A DNA stretch of 64,000 nt from Treponema sp. UBA1793 (GCA_002314445.1 DCFX01000008.1:91656-155655), one strand, 5' to 3'; shown: positions 13,790 through 23,050, counted from the stretch's first letter. The notes: generated by a model not told the origin, from the letters alone. A program made the numbers and translations.

Positions 13790-16126
13790 ATGACTGATTC
13801 GACAGATAATACAAACGAACTTGACAGCTACGGCGTATGGGTAAAAAGACCTTCTAACGGCGGTCAACCAGAGGCATCTGAAACAGACAATCAGAAAAGT
13901 TCATCAGATGATTTTAATCTTGATGCGGATCTGCCGGATTTCTCTGAACTGGACACTTCTTCTGTCGCGTCTGACATACTTCCCGAAAGCGGTGACACGC
14001 TGCAGGATGATACAACGCTCTCGACAGAGGAACTTTCCGATATCACCGATACAGTCAATTCCGAAGATACAGCCGTTCCCGGTTTTTCTGAAATACAACA
14101 GCTTACAGGCAGCGGGGCAGAAGATATCGATATTGAAGATTTTTTTGACGAAGGTCCCGCAAAACAACCTGAAGAAGCTTCGGCTGAGCCGGGTAATGAA
14201 GAAAAAACGGAACCGCAGGCTGTATCCGGCGAATCAGAAGAAGTTTCGCTCGATGATTTCTTTGATTCGGATATTACTTCAAATGAACCTGCAAAACAGG
14301 AGGACGTGCCGGATGAGGCTCCGCTCGATATAAACCTTTCGTTCAGCAATGAAGACGTTCCGGCAGATGAAGCAGAACCGGAAGTACAGGATACCAATTC
14401 TGCTGATACTGAAAGTGTCGACGTTTCCGCTTTTGATACATCTGTGGAAGGGGAAAATCCGGCTGCTGAAAATACTGAATCTGTTTCAATGGACAGTTTT
14501 GACGATATGTTCAATTCCATAACAGATACGCCGCTTGTCTCTCCTGACACTCCCATTGAGGAAGAAGAGGAGAATCCAGCAGAGGAAGGGACATCCGGTG
14601 ATACATCGATGGAGTCCGTCAAGTTGTCCGATTTCGGAGTCGACGAGAATGCAGAAGAAACACCAATCGCTTCGTCAACTGTCACTGAAAACAAACCGAA
14701 GGCAACAGTCGATTACGACCTTTCCGTCACCGAAGATACGAATGTCGCTGCGGCTCCTGTTGTAAATGAAATAAAATCAAAGGCAAACGATAATACCGTT
14801 CCCGACAGCTTCGATGAAGAAACTGAATCGCTGATTGCTCCTCCTCTGAAAACTGTGTCTGAACCGCAATCCGAGCCGATAAATAACGCGCTCCTTCAGC
14901 AGATAGTCTCGGACCTTTCAGGTCTGAAAGATGAAATTTCCGGTCTCAAAAAAGATTTTGCAGAGCTGAAAGCTCATGAAGAGCTGCTTTCAGCATCAGC
15001 CTCCGATAAAAAAGCAGAAGGCGGGTTCTTTGCCGACGAAGATGAGGACGAAACGGTATCCCTGTCGGGTGACGAGCTTGATAATATCATGAACACCGCA
15101 GATTTTACGACCACCGATGAAAATGAAAAGCCGGAGGCCGTTCAAAATGAAGCAGGAGAAAGCCCTGATGACTCTGCCTCCGGTCCGGCAGAGGAAAGCG
15201 CAGTTGAAGAAGAAACTGAGCCCGATACAGAAGAACCTGCAGCGGAAACAGAGCCGTCTGAACAGTATGAAGAAGTAACCGATGTCCCGGTTGAACCGGA
15301 AGTCACATCCGGTGAAGAACCTGTTCAGGAACCCGCAGAGGAACTTTCCGACAGCGATTTGTTCGGTGCCATTGATTCTGCACCCGCGGTTCCCGATACA
15401 CCGGCTCTCGATGAAACAACATCTTCCGAACTTACAATGAATTTCGACAATGAAAAGCTTGAAGAGCCTGATTTAAACAGCCTTCCTTCAGATTCACCCG
15501 AAGAATCTGTTTCTGAGGAACTCCCGGAAGAAATTTCAATTCCTAAAGTCGACGATATCCTTGTTGAATCATCTCCTACAGATTTCATGGATTCCGTAAA
15601 AGATACGACAGACGATATAATGCAGCCCGACGCAGAGGAAATAACAGACCTTTCAGCCTCGACTGAAGAAATAATTCCTGACGAAAAGGCTCTTCAGGAA
15701 GAAGAAGAGAGCGTAAATAGTACTGAAGAGTCCTCCGACGGACAGTTTGAAGAACCGGAAGTTGCTGATACGACGTCAGACAACATTTTCGGGGATGAAG
15801 CGTCGGTTGCAGATACCCTGACAAGTGATAATATTGATTATCTGAATACCGATGAAGAGGCAAAAAAAGAGCTGGATACGAATACACAGCCTGATGCAGA
15901 TACAAATTCAGTTCCTGCACCGGAAAAGGAGCAGAAGCCGGTTTCCGTTTCGGCCGGTGAAAAGAACGATGAGATTCCGGGAGATATTACGCAGGAAGTA
16001 AAATCAGTTCTGCTCTACATGGATCAGCTTCTTGAAAATCTTCCCGAAGATAAAATCATCGAATTTGCACACTCAGAACAGTTCGCAACATATAAGAAAC
16101 TTTTCTCGGATCTGGGACTGTCTTAA
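13790..16126 (+). CDS. Large acidic low-complexity protein with conserved ends
   Basis: A 778-residue protein dominated by Asp, Glu, Ser, Thr and Pro, probably disordered and cytoplasmic (no signal peptide). The ends look constrained. The N-terminus has LDSYGVWVKRPS. A short coiled coil lies at about 365-405 (LLQQIVSDLSGLKDEISGL). The C-terminal 50 residues fold as helices (VLLYMDQLLENLPEDKIIEF, then YKKLFSDLGL). A short motif recurs five times near residues 112, 149, 208, 231 and 274 (for example IDIEDFFDEG, VSLDDFFDSD, VSMDSFDDMF), suggesting docking sites. AGAGGA precedes the start. It leads a five-gene operon. Function unknown. Confidence 0.85.
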   Translation: MTDSTDNTNELDSYGVWVKRPSNGGQPEASETDNQKSSSDDFNLDADLPDFSELDTSSVASDILPESGDTLQDDTTLSTEELSDITDTVNSEDTAVPGFSEIQQLTGSGAEDIDIEDFFDEGPAKQPEEASAEPGNEEKTEPQAVSGESEEVSLDDFFDSDITSNEPAKQEDVPDEAPLDINLSFSNEDVPADEAEPEVQDTNSADTESVDVSAFDTSVEGENPAAENTESVSMDSFDDMFNSITDTPLVSPDTPIEEEEENPAEEGTSGDTSMESVKLSDFGVDENAEETPIASSTVTENKPKATVDYDLSVTEDTNVAAAPVVNEIKSKANDNTVPDSFDEETESLIAPPLKTVSEPQSEPINNALLQQIVSDLSGLKDEISGLKKDFAELKAHEELLSASASDKKAEGGFFADEDEDETVSLSGDELDNIMNTADFTTTDENEKPEAVQNEAGESPDDSASGPAEESAVEEETEPDTEEPAAETEPSEQYEEVTDVPVEPEVTSGEEPVQEPAEELSDSDLFGAIDSAPAVPDTPALDETTSSELTMNFDNEKLEEPDLNSLPSDSPEESVSEELPEEISIPKVDDILVESSPTDFMDSVKDTTDDIMQPDAEEITDLSASTEEIIPDEKALQEEEESVNSTEESSDGQFEEPEVADTTSDNIFGDEASVADTLTSDNIDYLNTDEEAKKELDTNTQPDADTNSVPAPEKEQKPVSVSAGEKNDEIPGDITQEVKSVLLYMDQLLENLPEDKIIEFAHSEQFATYKKLFSDLGLS

Positions 16127-16127
16127 G

Positions 16128-17006
16128 ATGGGATTGCTCAGCCATATTTCTGCGGAGGAATCAAAGAAGACCGGGCTGCTTGCAAAGACATCGCAACTTG
16201 CCGCAAAACCGGTCTTCTCATCGTTTTCGGATTTCGGCAGAAAATATCAGTTCTCCCACTGTGCCCTCTTATCTGTCGTGAACGGTAGCTTTGTCATGAC
16301 ACACTGCTATGGAATTGATGCCCGGACGGTGGCGGCTTCTGTTTCGTCGCGTGATTTCTGGGACGGCACAATCGGCAGTTCCCGCGCATTCTGCAGTTAT
16401 AAAAAACCGGACAATAAACTTTCCGCTTTTTATCAGTTTTTCTCCGGCTATTTCAGAGAAAGGCTTAAGGGTCTTCACATTCTCCGCATATCAGGCGACT
16501 GTATTTTTCTTGCTGCTGACATTGAGCAGTATGCAGAACCGTCAGTTCCGGCAGATGAATTAAAAAATATGCTGCTGAATTTTTTCCTGTCGTCCGATGC
16601 AGCAAAAAAGGAAACCCTTCCTGATATGAACACTGGTTTTATTCATTGCGACGCTTTCTTACTGCTTCTTTCCGTGAAAATCGCAATAAACAGTTCCATA
16701 CGAAACGCCGATATTCCCGACACTACACTGTATGATTCGATTTTTAAAACCGTGTACACCGAACTGTTTTCATTATTGGAAAAACATTTAGCCCTTCCGG
16801 ATTTCTGCATGCGGAGCGAAAACGGGGAAATGAAAATAATTATTTTTTCAAAGAAACATTTTGATGATGCGCTTCTTCAGTATCATATAATGCGCTGTTT
16901 CAGTTCCGTTCTCGGTTCTTCTGCGGATTCCGTCATTTTATTAAAAGCGGGCACGACATCCGCGGACAAAGATGTCTGCAATTTTGTGCTTGAAGAGAAA
17001 TGGTAA
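16128..17006 (+). CDS. Conserved protein of unknown function in the acidic-protein operon
   Basis: A 292-residue soluble protein starting one base after the preceding stop. It begins MGLLSHISAEESKKTGLLAK and contains FSHCALLSVVNGSFVMTHCYGID and FWDGTIGSSRAFCSY. Alternating beta strands and helices and the absence of signal peptide or membrane helices suggest a cytoplasmic globular protein, perhaps a GAF/roadblock-like fold, though that is only an impression. Its position suggests it works with the acidic protein and the DUF115 pair that follow. A longer frame open to 16032 overlaps the acidic gene and is not needed. Confidence 0.75.
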   Translation: MGLLSHISAEESKKTGLLAKTSQLAAKPVFSSFSDFGRKYQFSHCALLSVVNGSFVMTHCYGIDARTVAASVSSRDFWDGTIGSSRAFCSYKKPDNKLSAFYQFFSGYFRERLKGLHILRISGDCIFLAADIEQYAEPSVPADELKNMLLNFFLSSDAAKKETLPDMNTGFIHCDAFLLLLSVKIAINSSIRNADIPDTTLYDSIFKTVYTELFSLLEKHLALPDFCMRSENGEMKIIIFSKKHFDDALLQYHIMRCFSSVLGSSADSVILLKAGTTSADKDVCNFVLEEKW

Positions 17007-18487
17007 GCGTTACATTTTCCACCGCCAGGAACAATTCAAAAACATGTTCCTGCGGAAATATCATGCTCCATTCTGCCTACAATCCGGAACAGGAAGCAGA
17101 ACGATTCGTACATGCCCTTCTGTGCAGTTTTAATCCGTCATTTGTTGTTATTACGGAACCGGGACTTTCATACTGTGCCCCGTTTCTGCGTGAACGTTTT
17201 CCTCATGCCAGATTATATGCAATCCGTTATGATTCATCTTTTTCTTTCTGCGATAAGCTTTGGGACAAAGTATTAAGCGCGGAGGAAAAGTCTTTGCCGT
17301 TCTCTGAAATTTTATTTAACGAGCTTGGAGAAGAAGGTATTTTTTCTGCCTTTTTCTGTTCATGGGTACCATCTTCGCATGCTTTTCCTTTACAGGATAC
17401 CTGCGTATGGAATGAAATTAAAAAGGCGATTCTAAAAAGCCGCGACGTGCTCGGTACTCGAAGTTATTTTTCACAGCGGTGGATTTCCAATGCTTTTTCA
17501 TTCTGTCTGCATGTTTCCAAAACAGCCGTACTGCCGTATTCTGGTTCATTTCCCGTAGTCATAGCTGCATCGGGCACAAGCCTTTCAGGCTCGCTTTCCT
17601 TCCTGAAGAAATACCGTAAATCATATTACCTTATAGCAGTCTCCTCTTCTTTTTCAGTCTTACTGCATAATGACATTATTCCCGATATCTGTATTTCAAC
17701 CGACGGCGGACATTATGCAGGAAAGCATCTTGCTCCCCTTGAAGGAAAAATGTATTCCGTTCCGCTGGCTCTCTCTCCTGAAAGTGCATGCAGCAAAAAC
17801 ATACTCAGACAGTGTACCATTATTCCTCTTTCTTACGGAGATGGTGCAGGATCGTCCCTGCTCAATTGCTGCGGTATACAATCGATGCATGCAGAGAGGA
17901 ACGGAACTGTAAGCGGGACGGCTGCTGATTTTGCATTGAGCATCACACGCGGACCGGTATTTCTCTGCGGTCTTGATTTAAGTTCAAGTTCCGGATATCA
18001 GCATTCGCAGCCGAACTGCCTCGAAATTATTAATTCTGCATCCGACATGCGCATAAAGCCGAAAGAAACACGCACAGCGGCATCCCGTTTCTCTTCCCAG
18101 TCTTTATCGGTATACTGCGACTGGTTCAAATCCCTTCCGCGGACAAAATCGGAACGTCTTTTCCGGTTATCAGATAATTTCATTTTTAATAATAATCTGG
18201 GAGCCGTCCGCGACGTAAACTTTTCCTTTTTTTCAGCTGAACTTTCCCAGGTACAGGTTCCGGATTTCATAAATACACAACTGCCGTCACACAGCGAACG
18301 TTTGACAAGAGAAAGACTGTTTCTTGATACTAATAAAACAAGCAGTGAATGGCTCCGGGAGATTTTCCCGGCGGAATATCTCAGCCGGGAACGTGCAGCC
18401 GGCAGGGCCGGATTTTCAGACAGAAATACTATTCTCTTCGAAAAAAACGATAAGCTGGCAGCCCGCCTTGAAAGGATATTAGTATGA
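17000..18487 (+). CDS. DUF115/MptE-like protein, copy 1
   Basis: A 495-residue protein of the family called 6-hydroxymethylpterin pyrophosphokinase MptE-like or DUF115, related to the motility accessory factors (Maf) that take part in flagellin glycosylation. The core (about residues 185-330) has FPVVIAASGTSLSGSL, then VSSSFSVLLHNDIIPDICISTDGG, a nucleotide- or sugar-binding Rossmann-like pattern, and GPVFLCGLDLS. It overlaps the upstream gene by 7 bases and the next one by ATGA. Some treponemal flagellins are glycosylated, so a role there is plausible but inferred. Confidence 0.75.
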   Translation: MVSVTFSTARNNSKTCSCGNIMLHSAYNPEQEAERFVHALLCSFNPSFVVITEPGLSYCAPFLRERFPHARLYAIRYDSSFSFCDKLWDKVLSAEEKSLPFSEILFNELGEEGIFSAFFCSWVPSSHAFPLQDTCVWNEIKKAILKSRDVLGTRSYFSQRWISNAFSFCLHVSKTAVLPYSGSFPVVIAASGTSLSGSLSFLKKYRKSYYLIAVSSSFSVLLHNDIIPDICISTDGGHYAGKHLAPLEGKMYSVPLALSPESACSKNILRQCTIIPLSYGDGAGSSLLNCCGIQSMHAERNGTVSGTAADFALSITRGPVFLCGLDLSSSSGYQHSQPNCLEIINSASDMRIKPKETRTAASRFSSQSLSVYCDWFKSLPRTKSERLFRLSDNFIFNNNLGAVRDVNFSFFSAELSQVQVPDFINTQLPSHSERLTRERLFLDTNKTSSEWLREIFPAEYLSRERAAGRAGFSDRNTILFEKNDKLAARLERILV

Positions 18488-20013
18488 ATGCCGTCTACAC
18501 GTCCATTATGACAGCAAAAACGGGACTCCCCGTTCCGGTGTTTGCAAACGGCCATACAATGCATTCCCGATACGATCCTGAAAAGGAGGCAGCACAGACA
18601 GCATCGTCCATAACAGACAGATGCCTCTTTTTTCTCATTGCGGGAATCGGAGGCGGCTATCTCCTCAAAATTATTCGTATGTTATATCCGGGCAGCACTA
18701 TTCTTGCCGCGGAAAATTCAGCAGAGGACATTGAATTCCTGAAAAACATTCCAACATTCGCAGAAATATGCAGCGACCCGCATATTATTATTTTTCCTGT
18801 CGAAAAAACTGCGGAAAGTCTGCAGCGTTATTATCTTCCCAGTATTTACGGTTCAATGCAGATTATAGAGCAGAAAAGCTGGGCTGTTGAAAATCTATCT
18901 GGAATTACGGAATTCAGAAGACAAACAGAAACAGCCTCACGTGCTCTTTCTGCAGATTTTTCGGTGCAGGCTCATTTCGGCCGCATCTGGCAGCGGAATA
19001 TTATTATGAATCTGAGACAGGCACTCGATTCTCCGCAGTATTCTTTTCCCGTAGAAAAGACGGCGCTTATAGCAGCAGCCGGTCCGTCGCTCGATTTTAC
19101 AATTTCCCATATACAGGAAAACAGGAGGTCGCTTTACGTTGTAGCCACTGACACCGCATACGGCAGCCTTGTTAAACGGAACATACGCTGCGATGCGGTT
19201 GTTTCAATAGATGGACAGGAAGTTTCGCACAATCACTTTATGGGCGGTAATCCGTCTGCAGATACATTATTTATTTTCGACCTTTGCGCCAATCCTGCTG
19301 CCGTGAGAGCTGCGAGGCAGAACGGATGCAGGGTAATTTTCATACAAACAGGACATCCGCTTTCGCTGTATGCATCATCGTATTCAGCACACAAGGGGAA
19401 AAAGCCCTTTCCGCCGCTTGAATCCGGCGCGGGAACCGTCACTATGGCAGCTGTTGATTTTGCAGCAAAAGCAGGATTCTCTTCCATAATTGCAGTCGGC
19501 GCCGATTTTTCCTATCTTAACGGAAAAGCGTATATGAAAGGCACCTATCTTGATATGCTGTATAACAGCAGGAGCCGGAGAACGGCTACGAGCGAAACTT
19601 TCTACGACAGCCTTTTATTCAGGACGCCGCTTATTCCGTATAATAATCACGTCCGCAGGTTTACCACAGGTGTCCTTGAATCTTACGAAGCATCATTTGA
19701 AAAGTGGATTTGCAAATACGGCTACGGTGTCAGTGAAACTGATTTTTTGAAATTCTGCAAAGTAAAACCGGGAATTGAAGCTTTCCAATCCGCAGAATCT
19801 TTTGATTTTACCGGATTCCTGAAGCAATTCCGGAGTGATTTTTCCGCCCTGAAATTTGATACCCTGCTGCCTGGACAGTTTTCTCCGGTTCTTCTTTCAC
19901 TGCTGCCCGCCGTATCGTCATTCCGGTATATCGGGCAGGAAGACGTGAATAATCTCAAAGGTTTTGCAAATCTTGCATACTCCGAAATTCTACGTTATAC
20001 TGAATCAATATGA
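18484..20013 (+). CDS. DUF115/MptE-like protein, copy 2
   Basis: A 509-residue paralogue of the preceding gene. The N-terminal part (about 35-130) resembles a Rossmann domain (FFLIAGIGGGYLLKIIRML). The DUF115 core (about 195-360) has TALIAAAGPSLDFTI, VVATDTAYGSLVKRNIRCD, AVVSIDGQEVSHNHF and IIAVGADFSYLNGKAYMKG. This copy keeps the family motifs better than copy 1 and is more likely the catalytic one. A pair of such genes in one operon could form a heteromer. The substrate is unknown. A sugar or nucleotide-sugar acceptor step in surface or flagellin glycosylation is inferred from the Maf relationship. Confidence 0.78.
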   Translation: MNAVYTSIMTAKTGLPVPVFANGHTMHSRYDPEKEAAQTASSITDRCLFFLIAGIGGGYLLKIIRMLYPGSTILAAENSAEDIEFLKNIPTFAEICSDPHIIIFPVEKTAESLQRYYLPSIYGSMQIIEQKSWAVENLSGITEFRRQTETASRALSADFSVQAHFGRIWQRNIIMNLRQALDSPQYSFPVEKTALIAAAGPSLDFTISHIQENRRSLYVVATDTAYGSLVKRNIRCDAVVSIDGQEVSHNHFMGGNPSADTLFIFDLCANPAAVRAARQNGCRVIFIQTGHPLSLYASSYSAHKGKKPFPPLESGAGTVTMAAVDFAAKAGFSSIIAVGADFSYLNGKAYMKGTYLDMLYNSRSRRTATSETFYDSLLFRTPLIPYNNHVRRFTTGVLESYEASFEKWICKYGYGVSETDFLKFCKVKPGIEAFQSAESFDFTGFLKQFRSDFSALKFDTLLPGQFSPVLLSLLPAVSSFRYIGQEDVNNLKGFANLAYSEILRYTESI

Positions 20014-21215
20014 AGAGCAAGAGTATTACGATCTACACGATCATCATTTCTTTCGTTTTTGCAGCAGCTGTGTTTTTCTTCTGTTACAGTCTTGGACATG
20101 AATATGTAAACGGTTCAGAGAGAACCGGACGTCAATTCGATCATCTGGCGCACGATACTTCCGCCGCTCTTTCTTCCTGCGATGTATCTTCGCAGGAATT
20201 CAATTCCCTGTTTAACAAAGCGTGCGGTAATCTTGAAGATTATGCTTTTATCACATTAAAGAATTCTTCAAGTCTTCTGTACGTGTATCCTGATTCATCA
20301 GTCACATCCGCACAGAATATTTCACATTTCTGCAAAGTGTATGTAAGCAGTTTCACCGTAGGGGGGATTCCGTACGTACTTACTTCGTCAATGTATATTC
20401 TGCGGCCCTCTTCAATCTTTTATTATGCACGTTTTTCATTCATTATCATTCTGGCAGCCACAGCATTCGCCGCTATTCTCATCATTTACCTTCATCTTTC
20501 GGAAAAAACAGAAAAGGAAGCTGATAATTCCAGCGAAGTCATTCCTTCTCCGGATGAAGATGAACCGGCAGAAGAACAGATTGTAAGCGAAGATTCACCT
20601 GTAAAAGATGATATGCCTGCACCATCAGGTTTTATTCACGGAGCGACTGATGATGATACTTTTGTCAATCCAGAAGCAGCTGCACAAATACGGGCAGAGG
20701 CACGGAACAAACCTGAAGGGCTGTTTTCCCCCGTTACCGGATTCGGCTGGGAACAGTATCTTGAACCCAGGCTCGACAGTGAACTTGTACGCGCTGCATC
20801 TTCCGAGCAGGACCTTTCGCTTTACATCATAAGGATTCCATCGCTCTCTTTTAAAGACGAGCCATCAAAAAAAATATGCAGTTACCTTCTTGAACAGTTT
20901 CAGGTTACGGACATGCTTTTTGAATATAAATCAGACGGATTTGCAGTAATAAAAGATAATACAGCAGTCGATGAAGCAGTTGCACTTGCGGATTCGTTGT
21001 ATAATGCCGTATCGAAAATTCTGAAGGAGTGCAACACTGATTTGAAATGCGCCATAGGCATTTCATCACGTTCCGTCAGGATGCTTCCCGGAAAACGTCT
21101 TATTCAGGAAGCCGCCGAAGCTCTTGAGCATGCATTCAGCGAACCGGATTTTCCGATTATTGCTTTCCGGGCTAACGCAGACAAATACCGTAAATTTATT
21201 GAAAATAAAAACTGA
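20010..21215 (+). CDS. Membrane-anchored protein with degenerate GGDEF-like domain
   Basis: A 401-residue protein. Transmembrane helices at about 7-28 and 138-160 flank a periplasmic sensor-like domain. An acidic linker (about 165-215) leads to a cytoplasmic domain (about 240-390) with DLSLYIIRIPSL, YKSDGFAVIKDN and CAIGISSRSVRMLPGKRLIQEAAEALEHA. The last stretch matches the C-terminal half of GGDEF domains, but the GG(D/E)EF signature is replaced by SDGFAV, so c-di-GMP synthesis is unlikely. It overlaps the previous gene by ATGA and ends this operon. Confidence 0.7.
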   Translation: MKSKSITIYTIIISFVFAAAVFFFCYSLGHEYVNGSERTGRQFDHLAHDTSAALSSCDVSSQEFNSLFNKACGNLEDYAFITLKNSSSLLYVYPDSSVTSAQNISHFCKVYVSSFTVGGIPYVLTSSMYILRPSSIFYYARFSFIIILAATAFAAILIIYLHLSEKTEKEADNSSEVIPSPDEDEPAEEQIVSEDSPVKDDMPAPSGFIHGATDDDTFVNPEAAAQIRAEARNKPEGLFSPVTGFGWEQYLEPRLDSELVRAASSEQDLSLYIIRIPSLSFKDEPSKKICSYLLEQFQVTDMLFEYKSDGFAVIKDNTAVDEAVALADSLYNAVSKILKECNTDLKCAIGISSRSVRMLPGKRLIQEAAEALEHAFSEPDFPIIAFRANADKYRKFIENKN

Positions 21216-21857
21216 TTATTGAGCAGAGTCCGGAGCAGGAGCATCGACCGGAGGCGGGTCTGCAGCAGACGGCGAAGGTGCGGATCCATCGCCCTGAAGC
21301 GCATCCTGAATTCTTTTGCTTAAGTCAGGAATTGATTTATTGTCGGGAAATTTCTGCTTCAATATTCCCAGCTGTTCTTCTGCAAGTTCCGCCCTGCCCT
21401 GTGAAAGCAGCACGATTATATAATTTACAGGAATCGTTTCATTATCAGGATATTCTTCAAGCAGTTTTTTATATATAATCAATGCATCATCCAAGTTGCC
21501 CGACATTGCCTCTATATATGCCTGTGAAAGTTTTAAATTTACATTAGACGGATCACGTTCCAGCAGCTTCTCATAGACAACTGCTGCATCGCTCCATTTT
21601 TTTGCAAGTGCATAGGTACGGCCGAGTTTATAATAGGCTGACCAGTACAACTTTTTATCTTTCATAGCAAGTTGATAATAATCCGCAGCTTTATCATATT
21701 TTTCAAGATCAGCATATGCATCGGCAATTGCAAGGTATTCTATGCTGATTTTTTTCGTCGTAACATCATTTCCTCCCGGTATGAGGAAATGAGTATTCGT
21801 GCTGCAGGAGGCGATGATACATGCTGACAGAAAAACTCCGGCAATTTTTCCCTTCAT
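21216..21857 (-). CDS. TPR-repeat lipoprotein
   Basis: A 213-residue lipoprotein. The N-terminus MKGKIAGVFLSACIIASCS gives two lipobox options (Cys13 after LSA or Cys18 after IAS). Four or so tetratricopeptide repeats follow, e.g. AIADAYADLEKYDKAADYYQ, KLGRTYALAKKWSDAAVVYE and AYIEAMSGNLDDALIIYKKL. The tail is rich in Pro, Ala, Ser and Asp. TPR lipoproteins usually scaffold protein complexes in the periplasm. The start at 21857 is one base after the upp stop, and a longer frame to 21980 would lie inside upp. It ends against the convergent GGDEF-like gene. Confidence 0.8.
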   Translation of the reverse strand: MKGKIAGVFLSACIIASCSTNTHFLIPGGNDVTTKKISIEYLAIADAYADLEKYDKAADYYQLAMKDKKLYWSAYYKLGRTYALAKKWSDAAVVYEKLLERDPSNVNLKLSQAYIEAMSGNLDDALIIYKKLLEEYPDNETIPVNYIIVLLSQGRAELAEEQLGILKQKFPDNKSIPDLSKRIQDALQGDGSAPSPSAADPPPVDAPAPDSAQ

Positions 21858-21858
21858 A

Positions 21859-22893
21859 TCACCCCAAAACAGTCTGTTCGATTTTGTGCAGCTGAGATCG
21901 ATACAGTCCGGCAATGTTGTTACCGTAGTCTGCAATAAGCTGTATGATATTACGCGGCATCTCTTTTGTATCACAGCCATTCAGCCTGTCTCCGGCATCG
22001 CCAAGTCCGGGCATAATGTATGCAGATGTATTCAGAGCAGGATCAAGCCACAACGTATAGCATGTGCAGTTTTCAAGAGCACGCGTTACCCTGATGCTTC
22101 CCTTGAGTGCCGAAATCGTGTTGAAAAATCTAATTGATTTAGGTTTTATTCCCTGTCCCTGCAGATACTTCACGACTGTCACGAGAGAACCTCCCGTTGC
22201 ATTCATCGGATCGGCAAAAATAAGATCCTTTCCGTCAAGTTCATCAATATTAAAGAATGATTTTTTGAGATCAAGGATATATTCCATATCGGCTTCGCTC
22301 TTTTGGTCGTTGCGGTTTATTTTGAAAAGGGCAAACGGCGTTACATATCCGTGAGAGGAATATTCCTCTATTTCCTTTGATATAATCATGCTCGGAAGAA
22401 GCGCTCCGCGGAGCATGACGCACATGACTGAATTCTCAATTTTACTGTCGATATCCGGTATTTTATGAACAGCATAATTCTGCACAGGATTCGTAACAGG
22501 CGTTTTTACGATAATATGGTTTTTTTTGTCAGTATGTTCATCGGTATAAGCCATGCGGAAAAGCATTTCATAAGCGCGCTGGCTGTAATACATAAATTCC
22601 TGGTGATCAGTATTTACGTCGCGGAGCTTTGCTATAACACGGGAAGCCTCTGCATGAGCTCCCTCTTCCGTGACAAAAGAAAAGACCCTGATCTGAGGAT
22701 GGGCTGCGCAGATTTCCTGCATCTTGTGCCCCATTCTGTCATATGCATCTATTATTTTCTGTTCATTCACCGGAACAAAAAATTTCATAGTCTCTTTATA
22801 CATTTTATCAAGAACATCGAGATCCAAAAGATCCTGTCGTGAAAGATATCCGTCAAGGTCTTCAGCCTTGAGAATTACTTTGTCGTCTGCCAT
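21859..22893 (-). CDS. upp: Uracil phosphoribosyltransferase with long N-terminal extension
   Basis: A 344-residue protein. The C-terminal 200 residues match uracil phosphoribosyltransferase (uracil + PRPP to UMP, pyrimidine salvage). LIFADPMNATGGSLVTVV is the PRPP-binding loop and YIMPGLGDAGDRLNG is the uracil-binding motif. The first 130 or so residues have no counterpart in the typical 209-residue enzyme and are mostly helical. The start has GGAG nine bases upstream. It may also be a PRTase of related specificity. The TPR lipoprotein follows directly. Confidence 0.82.
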   Translation of the reverse strand: MADDKVILKAEDLDGYLSRQDLLDLDVLDKMYKETMKFFVPVNEQKIIDAYDRMGHKMQEICAAHPQIRVFSFVTEEGAHAEASRVIAKLRDVNTDHQEFMYYSQRAYEMLFRMAYTDEHTDKKNHIIVKTPVTNPVQNYAVHKIPDIDSKIENSVMCVMLRGALLPSMIISKEIEEYSSHGYVTPFALFKINRNDQKSEADMEYILDLKKSFFNIDELDGKDLIFADPMNATGGSLVTVVKYLQGQGIKPKSIRFFNTISALKGSIRVTRALENCTCYTLWLDPALNTSAYIMPGLGDAGDRLNGCDTKEMPRNIIQLIADYGNNIAGLYRSQLHKIEQTVLG

Positions 22894-22924
22894 AAAATAA
22901 CTCCAATAAGTTTTATTATAGGAA

Positions 22925-22952
22925 ACCTCTAAAAACTTCAGTTTTTAGAGGT
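22925..22952. repeat. Perfect 13-bp hairpin upstream of upp
   Basis: ACCTCTAAAAACT pairs with AGTTTTTAGAGGT across a 2-base centre. On the minus strand it lies about 30 bases before upp, with TATAAT immediately after it, so it could overlap the upp promoter. It shares the core CTCTAAAAA/TTTTTAGAG with the hairpin 60 bases away at 23008-23050. Confidence 0.75.
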
Positions 22953-23007
22953 AACTCTGAAAGTGCGATGTTTGAAGCCGCGATATTACAACGACTTAAA
23001 ACTCGAC

Positions 23008-23050
23008 GTCATCTCTAAAAAGTCACTGAAAGTGAGTTTTTAGAGATGAC
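23008..23050. terminator. Large hairpin directly after the lipoprotein stop codon
   Basis: GTCATCTCTAAAAA (23009-23021 region) pairs perfectly with TTTTTAGAGATGAC (23037-23050), enclosing an inner TCACT-GAA-AGTGA hairpin. The A-run, stem and T-run order reads the same from both strands, as in a bidirectional intrinsic terminator. It begins immediately after the TAG of the minus-strand lipoprotein gene and probably separates ileS-lipoprotein transcription from upp. Confidence 0.7.

Noticed and set aside
13891..14694. Long Ser-rich frame antisense to the acidic protein gene
   Set aside because: It is the mirror of GAA/GAT/TCC-rich codons on the other strand, with no ribosome-binding site or recognisable domain.
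18123..18133. GGTTCAAATCC, which looks like the T-arm of a tRNA
   Set aside because: It is inside the DUF115 copy 1 reading frame and no acceptor or anticodon arm can be folded around it.
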